64,000 nt of DNA from CBIFVZ01 sp966185765 (GTDB lineage Bacteria; Pseudomonadota; Gammaproteobacteria; Enterobacterales; Enterobacteriaceae): the NCBI GenBank assembly GCA_966185765.1, contig CBIFVZ010000003.1, positions 1 to 64,000 of the forward strand, in the 5' to 3' direction. The notes below the pieces were generated by a model. The model was not told the origin of the DNA and searched no databases. It was given only the letters and a program-made list of their open reading frames with translations. The position numbers and the translations under genes are program-made. Each line of letters starts with the position of its first letter. Position 1 is the first letter of the stretch. Positions 34,393-42,539 of this stretch are shown here, piece by piece.

Positions 34393-35048
34393 AGGATTTT
34401 CATCCTTCTTTCCAGAATGCGAAGTACCACGTTCAGCACCTGTGTGATGATGAGATAAATCACCCCAACGGCGGTCCAGATTTCAAGTGCACGGAAGTTA
34501 CCGGCGATAATTTCCTGACCACTGCGGGTCAGTTCGGCGGCACCGATTACGATAAATAACGAGGTGTCCTTGATGCTGATAATCAACTGGTTACCCAGAG
34601 AAGGCAACATGCGGCGCAGCGCCAGCGGCATAATGACATAACGAATGGATTCACGGCGGGACAGGCCCAGCGCCAGGCCTGCTTCGCTAAACCCTTTATG
34701 GATTGACAGCACGGAGCCACGGGTGATTTCTGCGATATATGCGCCGGAGTTAATCATGATAGTGATAACGGCAGCCGTGAAGGTGTCTATTCGCAGGTCA
34801 GGGAACGCCATAGGAAGGGCGAAATAAATATACATCACCTGCACAACAATGGGGGTGCCGCGAATAATTTCGATAAATATGAGCGCGATATGGTTAGCAA
34901 CCCAGCCCCCATAGGTTCGGGCCAGACCTGCCAGCAGACCGATGACAATGCCGCCTGCAAGGCCAAGCACAGAAATCCACAAGGTCATTTTGGCGCCGTC
35001 CAGCAATGCCGGAATGGCAGGCCAGATGACGCTCCAGTCAAACTCCAT
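34389..35048 (-). CDS. glnP: GlnP, glutamine ABC transporter permease
   Basis: A 219-residue inner-membrane permease of the HisM family with about five hydrophobic segments. The EAA cytoplasmic loop appears as EAGLALGLSRRESIRYVIMPLALRRMLPSLGNQ. LPMAFPDLRIDTFTA and ITRGSVLSIHKGFSEAGLALG match E. coli GlnP. It is translationally coupled to glnQ and starts 81 bases after glnH. Confidence 0.96.
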   Translation of the reverse strand: MEFDWSVIWPAIPALLDGAKMTLWISVLGLAGGIVIGLLAGLARTYGGWVANHIALIFIEIIRGTPIVVQVMYIYFALPMAFPDLRIDTFTAAVITIMINSGAYIAEITRGSVLSIHKGFSEAGLALGLSRRESIRYVIMPLALRRMLPSLGNQLIISIKDTSLFIVIGAAELTRSGQEIIAGNFRALEIWTAVGVIYLIITQVLNVVLRILERRMKIL

Positions 35049-35129
35049 AATAGTATCCTGTTACCGTGGTTCAAAAACAGCAGGGGCGAAAGGTCGCCCC
35101 TGTGCGTCAGGTCAGATTGTTAAGCGTCG

Positions 35130-35876
35130 TTATTTAGGTTCGGTGCCAAACCATTTTTTATAGATTTCGTTATAAGTGCCGTTATCACGCAAGGTTTTCA
35201 GCGCGGCGTTAACCTTGTCACGTAACTCATCGCTACCTTTAGGGAAGGCAATACCGTATTGCTGGGCTTCAAGAGAGTCGCCGACCGCTTTGAACTGGCC
35301 GTTACCTGCGGTTTTGATGAAATACAAAATGTTTGGCGTATCGTGTAAAACGGCATCTGCACGGTTGGTGCCAAGCTCCATGTAAGCGTTGTCAATGTTC
35401 GGAAACTGGCGCAGGTCTTTGGTTTTAATGTTAGCTTTCGCGTAATCCACGGAGCCGGTACCACTCTTCACGGCAACCACTTTGCCATCAAGATCTTTCA
35501 CGCTTTTTACGGCGTCATTCGAGGCTTTTACCATGACCAGCAGGCCGCTTTTGTAGTAGCCGTCGGAGAAGTCGATAGCCTTTTTACGCTCATCAGTGAT
35601 GGTGATGCCCGCGAGCGCCACATCAACATTACGGGTTTGCAGGGCAGGGATGATGCCGCTGAAATCCATCGGCTTAAGGGTATAATCCAGTTTCAGCTCT
35701 TTTGCGATAGCGGCCCACAAATCAACATCAAAGCCGACATACTGGTTACCTTGTTTGAATTCAAACGGCACAAAAGCGGTGTCAGTGGCAACCACCAGTT
35801 TTTTCTCTGCGCCGTGGGCTGAGAGGGCAAAAGCCAGGGAGAGGGCAGCCAGGGACACTTTCAAAACAGACTTCAT
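35130..35876 (-). CDS. glnH: GlnH, glutamine-binding periplasmic protein
   Basis: A 248-residue solute-binding protein with a signal peptide (cleavage after about residue 23, HGA). Binding residues are in DTAFVPFEF near 32, GITITDERKKAIDFSDGYYKSGL near 90 and KSGTGSVDYAKANI near 136. AVLHDTPNILYFIK near 175 forms the second lobe contact. It delivers glutamine to GlnPQ and, as the first gene, is read from a sigma-54-type promoter. Confidence 0.97.
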   Translation of the reverse strand: MKSVLKVSLAALSLAFALSAHGAEKKLVVATDTAFVPFEFKQGNQYVGFDVDLWAAIAKELKLDYTLKPMDFSGIIPALQTRNVDVALAGITITDERKKAIDFSDGYYKSGLLVMVKASNDAVKSVKDLDGKVVAVKSGTGSVDYAKANIKTKDLRQFPNIDNAYMELGTNRADAVLHDTPNILYFIKTAGNGQFKAVGDSLEAQQYGIAFPKGSDELRDKVNAALKTLRDNGTYNEIYKKWFGTEPK

Positions 35877-35929
35877 AGTTTTTCCTTACGTTAATCCACG
35901 GGGCGATCCCCTGCGTTGGCAGTCGCAGC

Positions 35930-35946
35930 ATGAAAAAATCATGCCA
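35930..35946 (-). promoter_or_regulatory. Sigma-54 promoter of glnHPQ (glnHp2-like)
   Basis: On the minus strand TGGCATGATTTTTTCAT fits the -24/-12 pattern TGGCAC-N5-TTGCA, with T for G in the -12 element, about 54 bases before the glnH ATG. Nitrogen control of glnHPQ through NtrC and sigma-54 is known in E. coli. Confidence 0.75.
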
Positions 35947-35990
35947 GTTTTCTAACTTACTGAATTGTCAGACTCTGATTTATGTAGCAC

Positions 35991-36050
35991 TGCACAGGAG
36001 GTGATGCAAGTCTGCGTAATTGCACCAGCGTGGGGCTTATCAATGGTGCA
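35991..36050. promoter_or_regulatory. Candidate NtrC-binding region upstream of glnH
   Basis: TGCAC-aggag-GTGATGCA (35991-36008) resembles the NtrC dyad TGCACC-N5-GGTGCA with one extra base. TGCACC (36021-36026) and GGTGCA (36045-36050) are further half-sites. They lie 45-105 bases upstream of the sigma-54 element, as expected for enhancer sites. Assignment is by pattern only. Confidence 0.45.
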
Positions 36051-36197
36051 GATTTTTCATCATCATGTGACTGTTTTCTTTTAGCGCAAAAAATGCTGTT
36101 TAAACAATCACAGGCTAACGATTGTGTGAGGTGGATATAACAATTAATTAACGTATAGCGGGGGATGTGAAACGCGGGTGCACTGTTGTGGTGCATA

Positions 36198-36218
36198 CCC
36201 CTTTCACCAGGAAAGGGG
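36198..36218 (-). terminator. Hairpin downstream of dps
   Basis: CCCCTTTC-accag-GAAAGGGG forms a perfect 8-bp stem 14 bases past the dps stop on the minus strand. No T-run follows, so termination is uncertain; it may instead protect the mRNA end. Confidence 0.45.
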
Positions 36219-36231
36219 CACAGGGATAAAA

Positions 36232-36735
36232 TTATTCGATATTAGACTCAATGAACCACAGGAATTTGTCGAGATCGCGAGACGCCGCTGTGAAAATATC
36301 AACGGTATCATCATCTTTTACTTCACCAATGGCTTTACGCACATCGTTAGCCACAATAGCGTAACGTTCAGCCAACGCTTTGAGATGATCCTGTACGGTA
36401 TGAATGTCCAGCGGATAGCTCTGCAGTGGCGTTTTGCTGTTGATAACCTGGGTGGTACCCAGAGCCACACCGCCCAGCTGTACGGCACGCTCTGCCATAG
36501 TGTCAAGGTGGTCGGTCAGTGCGGTACGGAATCCATCAAGCATTTCGTGCACGGCAATGAAGTTTGCACCGCGCATGTTCCAGTGGGCCTGTTTCGTGAT
36601 AAGCGACAAATCGATGAACTGGATAACCTGGCGGTTGAGCAGTTCTACACACGCTTTTTTCTCGCGGTCCGATACGTCGTTACGAGTGTAAAGCAACTCA
36701 GAAGATTTTGTTTTCACCAGTTTAGCGGTAGCCAT
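36232..36735 (-). CDS. dps: Dps, DNA-protecting ferritin-like protein
   Basis: A 167-residue dodecameric miniferritin, the same length as E. coli Dps. The inter-subunit ferroxidase residues are in LSLITKQAHWNMRGANFIAVHEMLDGFRTALTDHLD (His near 51, Asp near 78, Glu near 82). The Lys-rich N-terminus (ATAKLVKTKSS) is the DNA-binding tail. It oxidises Fe(II) with H2O2 and condenses the nucleoid in stationary phase. Confidence 0.97.
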   Translation of the reverse strand: MATAKLVKTKSSELLYTRNDVSDREKKACVELLNRQVIQFIDLSLITKQAHWNMRGANFIAVHEMLDGFRTALTDHLDTMAERAVQLGGVALGTTQVINSKTPLQSYPLDIHTVQDHLKALAERYAIVANDVRKAIGEVKDDDTVDIFTAASRDLDKFLWFIESNIE

Positions 36736-36978
36736 AATTATCTATCCTCTTGATGTGTATGTCCGTTAATACAACGGCAATAAGTATAGCACCGGTTTTT
36801 CACTCTGCAGGTGAGATAATGCCTATTGGTTAAATAGCGAAGATGAAATAGGTATTTTCTAATTGCTAATAAAATCAATTTATTAGTTTGATTTTTGCGT
36901 GGGCTAAAAAGAGGGTGATTAATAAAGGAAAATCATTCTTGTTTTTGAATGCTAATTATTCGTGTCGGTTTGAAGTTT

Positions 36979-36999
36979 CAACGGCCATTATGGCCGTTG
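36979..36999. terminator. Hairpin between dps upstream region and rhtA
   Basis: CAACGGCC-ATTAT-GGCCGTTG is a perfect 8-bp stem immediately past the rhtA stop. The following T-run is weak on the minus strand. It is the likely rhtA 3' end. Confidence 0.5.
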
Positions 37000-37006
37000 A
37001 GGGGCA

Positions 37007-37894
37007 TTAATTAATATCAACACGTTCTATGTGCGCTTCCCGGCGCAGTGTGAGCGTGGAACCGACGGAAGCCGCGATGATGGAAATCAGCCCCAGCGTT
37101 TGCATAAATGTGAGCAATTCGCCAAGAAAAATCATACCCGAAAGCGCGCCCATTGCCGGTTCGATGCTCATCAGCGTGCCAAACGTGCGTGTAGGTAGCC
37201 GAGTGAGTGCTACCATCTCCAGTGAGTAGGGCAGCGCGGTGGAGAGTACGGCAATAGCCAGCCCCAGCGGCAGCAGCGACCAGTGCCACAGAGCTTCACC
37301 GGCCTGGAACGCGCCCAGAGGAACAAAGATGACAGCAGCAATAACCGAGCCAAGCGCTACGGTAGCCGGGCCGTGCTCGGCTCCCGCACGTTGTCCGGCC
37401 AGAATATAGACTGCCCAGCAGGCACCGGCGGCCAGTGCCCAGGCAGCGCCCACAGGATCAACGCTTTCCATGCCCTGTCCCAGCGGTAGCAGTAGCCACA
37501 GCCCAAGAATTGCCAGCACAACCCAGATAAGATCAATCGGGCGACGTGATGAAAAAAGCGCGACGGCGAGCGGGCCGGTAAATTCCAGGGCGACAGCGAT
37601 GCCTAGTGGCACGGTGCGTAAGGACAAATAGAAAAAGTAGTTCATGCCGCCCAGCGCCAGGCCATAGAACAATAAAGGCAGACGCTGCTCGCGCGCAAAG
37701 CGTAAGCGCCAGGGTTTAAACACCGCCGCCAGGATAAGCGTGCCGAGCAACAGGCGCAGAGCGGTAACACCCGGCGCGCCGACCAGCGGGAACAACGTTT
37801 TTGCTAAAGAGGCACCGCTTTGAATGGAGGCCATCGCAATGAGAAGAAGCACTACCGGCAACCAGACCGGCATTTTTCGTGACAACGTGGGCAT
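37007..37894 (-). CDS. rhtA: RhtA, threonine/homoserine exporter
   Basis: A 295-residue inner-membrane exporter of the EamA (DMT) superfamily with ten predicted helices in two repeats. The first begins VVLLLIAMASIQSGASLAKTLF; the second is near AWALAAGACWAVYILAGQRAG. TAVALEFTGPLAVALFSSRRP and LTRLPTRTFGTLMSIEPAMGALSG match E. coli RhtA, which has the same length. It exports threonine, homoserine and related compounds. Confidence 0.95.
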   Translation of the reverse strand: MPTLSRKMPVWLPVVLLLIAMASIQSGASLAKTLFPLVGAPGVTALRLLLGTLILAAVFKPWRLRFAREQRLPLLFYGLALGGMNYFFYLSLRTVPLGIAVALEFTGPLAVALFSSRRPIDLIWVVLAILGLWLLLPLGQGMESVDPVGAAWALAAGACWAVYILAGQRAGAEHGPATVALGSVIAAVIFVPLGAFQAGEALWHWSLLPLGLAIAVLSTALPYSLEMVALTRLPTRTFGTLMSIEPAMGALSGMIFLGELLTFMQTLGLISIIAASVGSTLTLRREAHIERVDIN

Positions 37895-38250
37895 ACTGCG
37901 TCCTGTCAGTTGTTATCATAATAAGAAGAAAATTTTCCCGTAAGTGTACGGGGAAAAATGCCTGACTGGTGGGAAATCTGTGCAATATGCATAAAGCGCC
38001 TGAAATTTAATCACGCAAGAAGTTCCATGATGACTATAATTTTAAGAAAATTCTGGATGGCGGGAGGAAGTGGAAGGGACCATACTTGCGTTCCACCCAG
38101 AAATTCCTCGTCGAATTAAAGGGATATGACAGAATGGAAACGTTCTGTTACAGGAAGGCTCCTTTAGACAACGTAAATCCCGAAGAGTTTCGTAAAATAA
38201 TTTGATATATTGAAACCTTAGGACTTACTTGAAGCACATTTGAGGTGGTT
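37895..38250. other. Divergent rhtA-ompX intergenic region
   Basis: About 355 bases with no gene. Near rhtA a hairpin TTTTCCCGTA-agtg-TACGGGGAAAA (37933-37957) lies in the expected leader and is followed on the minus strand by a T-rich tract. The ompX side is AT-rich, with the strong start context TTGAGGTGGTTATG. Promoters cannot be fixed with confidence. Confidence 0.5.
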
Positions 38251-38766
38251 ATGAAAAAAATTGCATGTCTTTCAGCACTGGCTTGTGTTCTGGCCGTATC
38301 CGCAGGTTCTGCATTTGCAGGTGACGTTACCGTTTCTGGCGGCTACGCACAGGGCGATATGCAGGGCGTTATTAACAAAGCTAACGGCTTCAACCTGAAG
38401 TACCGTTACGAGTTCGATAACAACCCGGTTGGCGTTATCGGCTCTTTCACCTACATCGAAAAAGACGACACCCGCAGCGATGGTATTTATAACAAAGGCC
38501 AGTACTATGGTCTGACCGCTGGTCCGGCTGTTCGTCTGGCTGACTGGGTGAGCCTGTACGGTGTTGTAGGTGTTGGCTATGGTAAATTCCAGAACACCGC
38601 TGACTACCGTTACAACAATAGCACCAGCGATTATGGCTTCTCTTACGGTGCTGGTGTTCAGTTCAACCCGATTCAGGACGTTGCTCTGGACTTCTCTTAC
38701 GAGCAGAGCCGCATCCGTAGCGTTGACGTCGGCACCTGGATCGCAGGCGTTGGCTACCGCTTCTAA
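38251..38766 (+). CDS. ompX: OmpX, eight-stranded outer-membrane protein
   Basis: A 171-residue outer-membrane beta-barrel of the Ail/Lom/OmpX family, the same length as in E. coli. The signal peptide ends at AFA (residue 23). Alternating strands (TVSGGYAQGDM, GFNLKYRYEF, GVIGSFTYIEK, YGLTAGPAVRLADW) lead to the terminal aromatic IAGVGYRF. It belongs to the surface-protrusion family linked to adhesion and complement resistance. The ATG at 38251 follows GAGGTGGTT; a GTG two codons earlier is rejected. Its mRNA may be a target of RybB, encoded in this window, but this was not tested. Confidence 0.97.
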   Translation: MKKIACLSALACVLAVSAGSAFAGDVTVSGGYAQGDMQGVINKANGFNLKYRYEFDNNPVGVIGSFTYIEKDDTRSDGIYNKGQYYGLTAGPAVRLADWVSLYGVVGVGYGKFQNTADYRYNNSTSDYGFSYGAGVQFNPIQDVALDFSYEQSRIRSVDVGTWIAGVGYRF

Positions 38767-38787
38767 TTCTCCCTTCGGAGAAAGAAA

Positions 38788-38816
38788 AAATCCGCCTTCG
38801 GGCGGATTTTTTTTAT
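38788..38816 (+). terminator. ompX terminator
   Basis: AAAATCCGCC-ttcg-GGCGGATTTTTTTT is a textbook tetraloop hairpin with a long T-run, about 25 bases after the ompX stop. Confidence 0.92.
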
Positions 38817-38898
38817 TCTGCGTTGAGATAATGACTCTGTTCTGGGGTAGCTAAAAGAAGCCAACGTGAGAAGCGTGCCAGATAAGGCACAACGCGTT

Positions 38899-39021
38899 TT
38901 AGCGCGTAGCGTTATTATTGGTTTTTGTATTCATCAGGCTGCACAGCATACTCAACAGCTGCAGGCGTACCTTCAGGGGAGATTGTGTAAACACGCGCAA
39001 GCACCTCTTCACTTCATTCAT
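38899..39021 (-). CDS. mntS: MntS, small manganese-homeostasis protein
   Basis: A 40-codon gene, MNEVKRCLRVFTQSPLKVRL followed by QLLSMLCSLMNTKTNNNATR, clearly the counterpart of E. coli MntS (42 residues; MNEFKRCMRVFSHSPFKVRL). MntS raises intracellular manganese, reportedly by interfering with the MntP exporter. GAGGAGGTCAAC is a strong ribosome-binding site. It is divergent from mntR across two MntR boxes, as in E. coli, where MntR with Mn represses it. The C-terminal ten residues differ most from E. coli. Confidence 0.93.
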   Translation of the reverse strand: MNEVKRCLRVFTQSPLKVRLQLLSMLCSLMNTKTNNNATR

Positions 39022-39084
39022 GTTGACCTCCTCATACCCGATTCATCGGCAAATCCTTTCACCGATTGACTACATCACATACAG

Positions 39085-39121
39085 ATATAGCACAGGCTAT
39101 ATTATATGGCTAGTGCTATAT
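39085..39121. promoter_or_regulatory. Two adjacent MntR boxes
   Basis: ATATAGC-ACAG-GCTATAT (39085-39102) and ATATGGC-TAGT-GCTATAT (39104-39121) are inverted repeats abutting with one base between. Both resemble the E. coli MntR operator. They lie 64-100 bases upstream of mntS and 90-126 upstream of mntR, so repression of mntS, and possibly autoregulation of mntR, is expected. Confidence 0.9.
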
Positions 39122-39210
39122 CCCGGCGTTTGCGTTTATTTTTTGTGCCGGGACTGGCATGGTTTACAATAGAGCAGATTTTTTAAACCGAACGGTTCCA
39201 GGAGAAGTGA

Positions 39211-39672
39211 ATGAGTCCTCACGCAGGTAAGCCAGGCAGTCCAAAGAAGACGAAACTGTTAAACGTGGAAGAGCACGTTGAGGGGTTCCGTCAGGTGCGT
39301 GAGGCCCACCGCCGTGAGTTGATTGATGACTATGTGGAGCTGATTGACGATTTAATTCGTGAAGTTGGCGAGGCTCGTCAGGTGGATATGGCTGCGCGGC
39401 TTGGGGTTTCCCAGCCGACAGTGGCGAAAATGCTTAAGCGCCTGGCAAGCGTTGGGCTGATAGAACAAATACCGTGGCGCGGCGTGTTTCTCACACCTGA
39501 TGGTGAGAAGCTGGCGCGCGAGAGCCGCGAGCGCCATGAAATTGTTGAACACTTCCTGCTCGCACTGGGGATAAGCCCTGATATTGCCAGGCGTGACGCT
39601 GAGGGCATGGAGCATCACGTCAGCGTTGAAACGCTGGAGGTATTTCGTAAATTCTGTGAAACGCACGGGTAA
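39211..39672 (+). CDS. mntR: MntR, manganese-dependent transcriptional regulator
   Basis: A 153-residue DtxR-family regulator (E. coli MntR has 155). The winged helix-turn-helix is VDMAARLGVSQPTVAKMLKRLASVGLIEQIPWRGVFLTPDG (about 60-100). Metal-binding and dimerisation residues are in RERHEIVEHFLLALGI and GMEHHVS. It represses uptake genes and mntS when Mn is ample. GGAGAAGTGA precedes the ATG. Confidence 0.96.
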   Translation: MSPHAGKPGSPKKTKLLNVEEHVEGFRQVREAHRRELIDDYVELIDDLIREVGEARQVDMAARLGVSQPTVAKMLKRLASVGLIEQIPWRGVFLTPDGEKLARESRERHEIVEHFLLALGISPDIARRDAEGMEHHVSVETLEVFRKFCETHG

Positions 39673-39702
39673 ATCCAGTCTTTATGACGGTGATTCAGCC
39701 AT

Positions 39703-39730
39703 AAAAAAGCCCGCAGTGCGCGGGCTTTGT
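39703..39730. terminator. Bidirectional terminator between mntR and ldtB
   Basis: AAAGCCCGC-agtgc-GCGGGCTTT is flanked by A/T tracts usable on both strands, between convergent mntR and ldtB. Confidence 0.85.
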
Positions 39731-39745
39731 CATTGATACCAATGC

Positions 39746-40660
39746 TTAGTTCAGACGTACCGGCATCCCGGAGCGGCTTTCAATGGACTGCTGCAACACA
39801 TTCTGATCGACATCCGCTTGTTCGGTGACAGCTTTCACGCTTTTAGTCAGCGTAATCGGCACGATTTCGTGGCCGTTGATCTGCGCTTCTGTGGTTGACA
39901 GGGGGTTATGCACCTCAATATAGCGACTGCCGTCTGGCTCAGTCGTTGCTTTCACCGGCTCATCAATGAACTGCACGCGCGTACCCACCGGTACCTGTTC
40001 GAACAGGAATTTAATGTCTTCATTACGCAGACGCACGCAGCCGTGGCTCACGCGTAAACCGATACCGAAGTTGGCGTTAGTCCCATGTATTGCGTACAGG
40101 CGACCGATATACAGCGCATACAGACCCATCGGGTTATCCGGACCTGCGGGTACCACTGCGGGCAGCGGCTCGCCGCGTGCGGCATATTCCGCATGCATTT
40201 TCGCCGTAGGCGTCCATGTCGGGTTGGCACGTTTGCGTTCGACTTTGGTGGTCCAGTTAATGGGCGTATCGCGACCCAGTTCACCAATGCCGATAGGCAA
40301 CACGATAACGGTGTTGGTACCTTTCGGGTAATAGTACAAACGCATTTCGGCGCTGTTAATCACAATCCCTTCATGCACCGTATCCGGCAGGATCAGCTGC
40401 TGAGGAATGTTAAGGATGGTACCGGCTTTTGGCAGGTACGGGTCAACACCCGGGTTTGCCTCCAGCATGTTGGAAAGCCCCATCTGGTATTGCGCTGCAA
40501 AATATTCCAGAGGCTGCTTACTGTCCGCAGGGACGGTAATAACCTGGTTTTGCCCGACCAGACGGCTACCGTCTGTAGGCAGCGGATAGGTCACAGCTGA
40601 TGCAGTTTTACAAAGACCGAAGACGGTAAAAGCTGCCAGTAAAAGCGTACGTAATTTCAT
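39746..40660 (-). CDS. ldtB: LdtB (YbiS), L,D-transpeptidase
   Basis: A 304-residue periplasmic enzyme linking Braun lipoprotein to peptidoglycan. The signal peptide covers about residues 1-22. A LysM-like segment (FAAQYQMGLSNMLEANPGVDPYLPKAGTILNIP) spans 54-86. The YkuD catalytic motif HGTNANFGIGLRVSHGCVRLRNED has the nucleophile Cys208. Length is close to E. coli LdtB (306). It is transcribed towards mntR. Confidence 0.96.
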   Translation of the reverse strand: MKLRTLLLAAFTVFGLCKTASAVTYPLPTDGSRLVGQNQVITVPADSKQPLEYFAAQYQMGLSNMLEANPGVDPYLPKAGTILNIPQQLILPDTVHEGIVINSAEMRLYYYPKGTNTVIVLPIGIGELGRDTPINWTTKVERKRANPTWTPTAKMHAEYAARGEPLPAVVPAGPDNPMGLYALYIGRLYAIHGTNANFGIGLRVSHGCVRLRNEDIKFLFEQVPVGTRVQFIDEPVKATTEPDGSRYIEVHNPLSTTEAQINGHEIVPITLTKSVKAVTEQADVDQNVLQQSIESRSGMPVRLN

Positions 40661-40896
40661 AGTTATGTCGTTATGCCGCGTAAATGTTATATGCCATTCA
40701 GGCCGTGTGGTTTAACAACCGGTGCCAGTGCCGGGTGCGCATTATATGTGCATTCAAGGCAACAGTGAATTCGGATGTGTATGAAATATGACTTTTTCAT
40801 ATGTGTTTATTTTAGACGTTATTTTACCCAGGCGACCTCCCGGCGCACTTATGGCATAATTAGACGTTTATCACACTCTAGATTCGGGGCAGAGCC

Positions 40897-42489
40897 TTGT
40901 TAGTATCCAGCAACGTAACTATGCAGTTTGGCAGTAAGCCGCTATTTGAAAACATCTCCGTGAAGTTTGGCGGCGGCAATCGCTATGGCCTGATTGGCGC
41001 CAACGGTAGCGGCAAATCCACCTTTATGAAAATTCTTGGCGGCGATCTGGAGCCGACGCTCGGTAACGTGTCGCTTGATCCGAATGAACGCATCGGTAAG
41101 CTGCGTCAGGATCAGTTTGCCTTTGAACAGTATTCCGTGCTGGATACTGTCATTATGGGCCATGTTGAGCTGTGGGAGGTCAAGCAGGAGCGCGACCGCA
41201 TCTACGCATTAGCGGAGATGAGCGAGGAAGACGGCTATAAGGTTGCCGATCTGGAAGTGAAATATGGCGAAATGGACGGCTACTCGGCTGAATCCCGTGC
41301 CGGGGAACTGCTGCTGGGTGTGGGTATTCCGCTGGAGCAGCACTACGGCCCGATGAGCGAAGTGGCACCTGGCTGGAAGCTGCGTGTGCTGTTGGCCCAG
41401 GCGCTGTTCTCAAACCCGGATATTCTTCTGCTCGACGAACCGACCAACAACCTGGACATTGATACCATCCGCTGGCTGGAGCAGGTGCTCAACGAGCGTA
41501 ACAGTACCATGATAATCATCTCGCATGACCGTCACTTCCTGAACATGGTGTGCACGCACATGGCGGATCTGGATTATGGTGAGCTGCGCGTGTATCCGGG
41601 TAACTATGACGAATACATGACCGCCGCAACCCAGGCGCGTGAGCGTCTGCTGGCCGACAATGCCAAGAAAAAGGCGCAGATTGCGGAGTTACAGTCTTTT
41701 GTCAGCCGCTTTAGTGCGAACGCCTCTAAATCACGTCAGGCAACCTCACGTGCACGCCAGATTGATAAAATCAAACTCGACGAAGTGAAGGCCTCCAGCC
41801 GCCAGAACCCGTTTATCCGCTTTGAACAGGACAAAAAGCTGTTCCGTAACGCGCTCGAAGTTGAAGCTCTTACCAAAGGTTTTGATGACGGCCCGCTGTT
41901 TAAAAACGTCGGTATGCTGCTGGAAGTGGGCGAGAAGCTGGCGGTGCTGGGGACCAACGGCGTAGGTAAATCGACCTTCCTTAAAACGCTGGTGGGGGAA
42001 CTGACGCCGGATAACGGCTCGGTGAAATGGTCTGAAAACGCGCGCATTGGCTATTACGCTCAGGATCACGCCGCAGATTTTGATAACGACCTGACGGTAT
42101 TTGACTGGATGAGCCAGTGGAAGCAGGAAGGCGATGATGAGCAGGCGGTACGCAGTATTCTCGGCCGTCTGCTGTTCAGCCAGGATGATATCAAGAAACC
42201 GGCCAACGTGTTGTCAGGCGGTGAGAAGGGACGTATGTTGTTTGGTAAGCTGATGATGCAGCGTCCGAATGTACTGATTATGGATGAACCCACTAACCAC
42301 CTGGATATGGAGTCCATCGAGTCGCTGAACATGGCGCTGGAGATGTATCAGGGTACGCTGATATTTGTCTCCCATGACCGTGAATTTGTTAGCTCGCTGG
42401 CAACCCGCGTTATTGAAATTACGCCGAGCCGCGTAGTGGACTTTGGCGGCGGTTACGAAGATTACCTGCGCAGCCAAGGTATCGAATAA
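40897..42489 (+). CDS. ybiT: YbiT, ABC-F ATPase
   Basis: A 530-residue ABC-F protein with two ATPase domains and no membrane domain. Walker A GANGSGKST and GTNGVGKST, signatures in EVAPGWKLRVLLAQ and LSGGEKGRMLFGKLM, Walker B ILLLDEPTNNLD and VLIMDEPTNHLD are present, joined by a Lys/Arg-rich linker (about 245-285). ABC-F proteins act on the ribosomal E site. The start is TTG, giving MLVSSNVTMQ exactly as in E. coli, although the preceding ribosome-binding site (GGGGCAGAGCC) is modest. Confidence 0.96.
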   Translation: MLVSSNVTMQFGSKPLFENISVKFGGGNRYGLIGANGSGKSTFMKILGGDLEPTLGNVSLDPNERIGKLRQDQFAFEQYSVLDTVIMGHVELWEVKQERDRIYALAEMSEEDGYKVADLEVKYGEMDGYSAESRAGELLLGVGIPLEQHYGPMSEVAPGWKLRVLLAQALFSNPDILLLDEPTNNLDIDTIRWLEQVLNERNSTMIIISHDRHFLNMVCTHMADLDYGELRVYPGNYDEYMTAATQARERLLADNAKKKAQIAELQSFVSRFSANASKSRQATSRARQIDKIKLDEVKASSRQNPFIRFEQDKKLFRNALEVEALTKGFDDGPLFKNVGMLLEVGEKLAVLGTNGVGKSTFLKTLVGELTPDNGSVKWSENARIGYYAQDHAADFDNDLTVFDWMSQWKQEGDDEQAVRSILGRLLFSQDDIKKPANVLSGGEKGRMLFGKLMMQRPNVLIMDEPTNHLDMESIESLNMALEMYQGTLIFVSHDREFVSSLATRVIEITPSRVVDFGGGYEDYLRSQGIE

Positions 42490-42497
42490 GTTTCTCA

Positions 42498-42526
42498 TGC
42501 GCCCCGGTCGGGGCGCATTATTTTTT
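42498..42526 (+). terminator. ybiT terminator
   Basis: TGCGCCCC-gg-tc-GGGGCGCA with TTATTTTTT following, nine bases after the ybiT stop and just before the convergent moeB end. Confidence 0.88.
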
Positions 42527-42539
42527 CTGTTTTCTCTTT

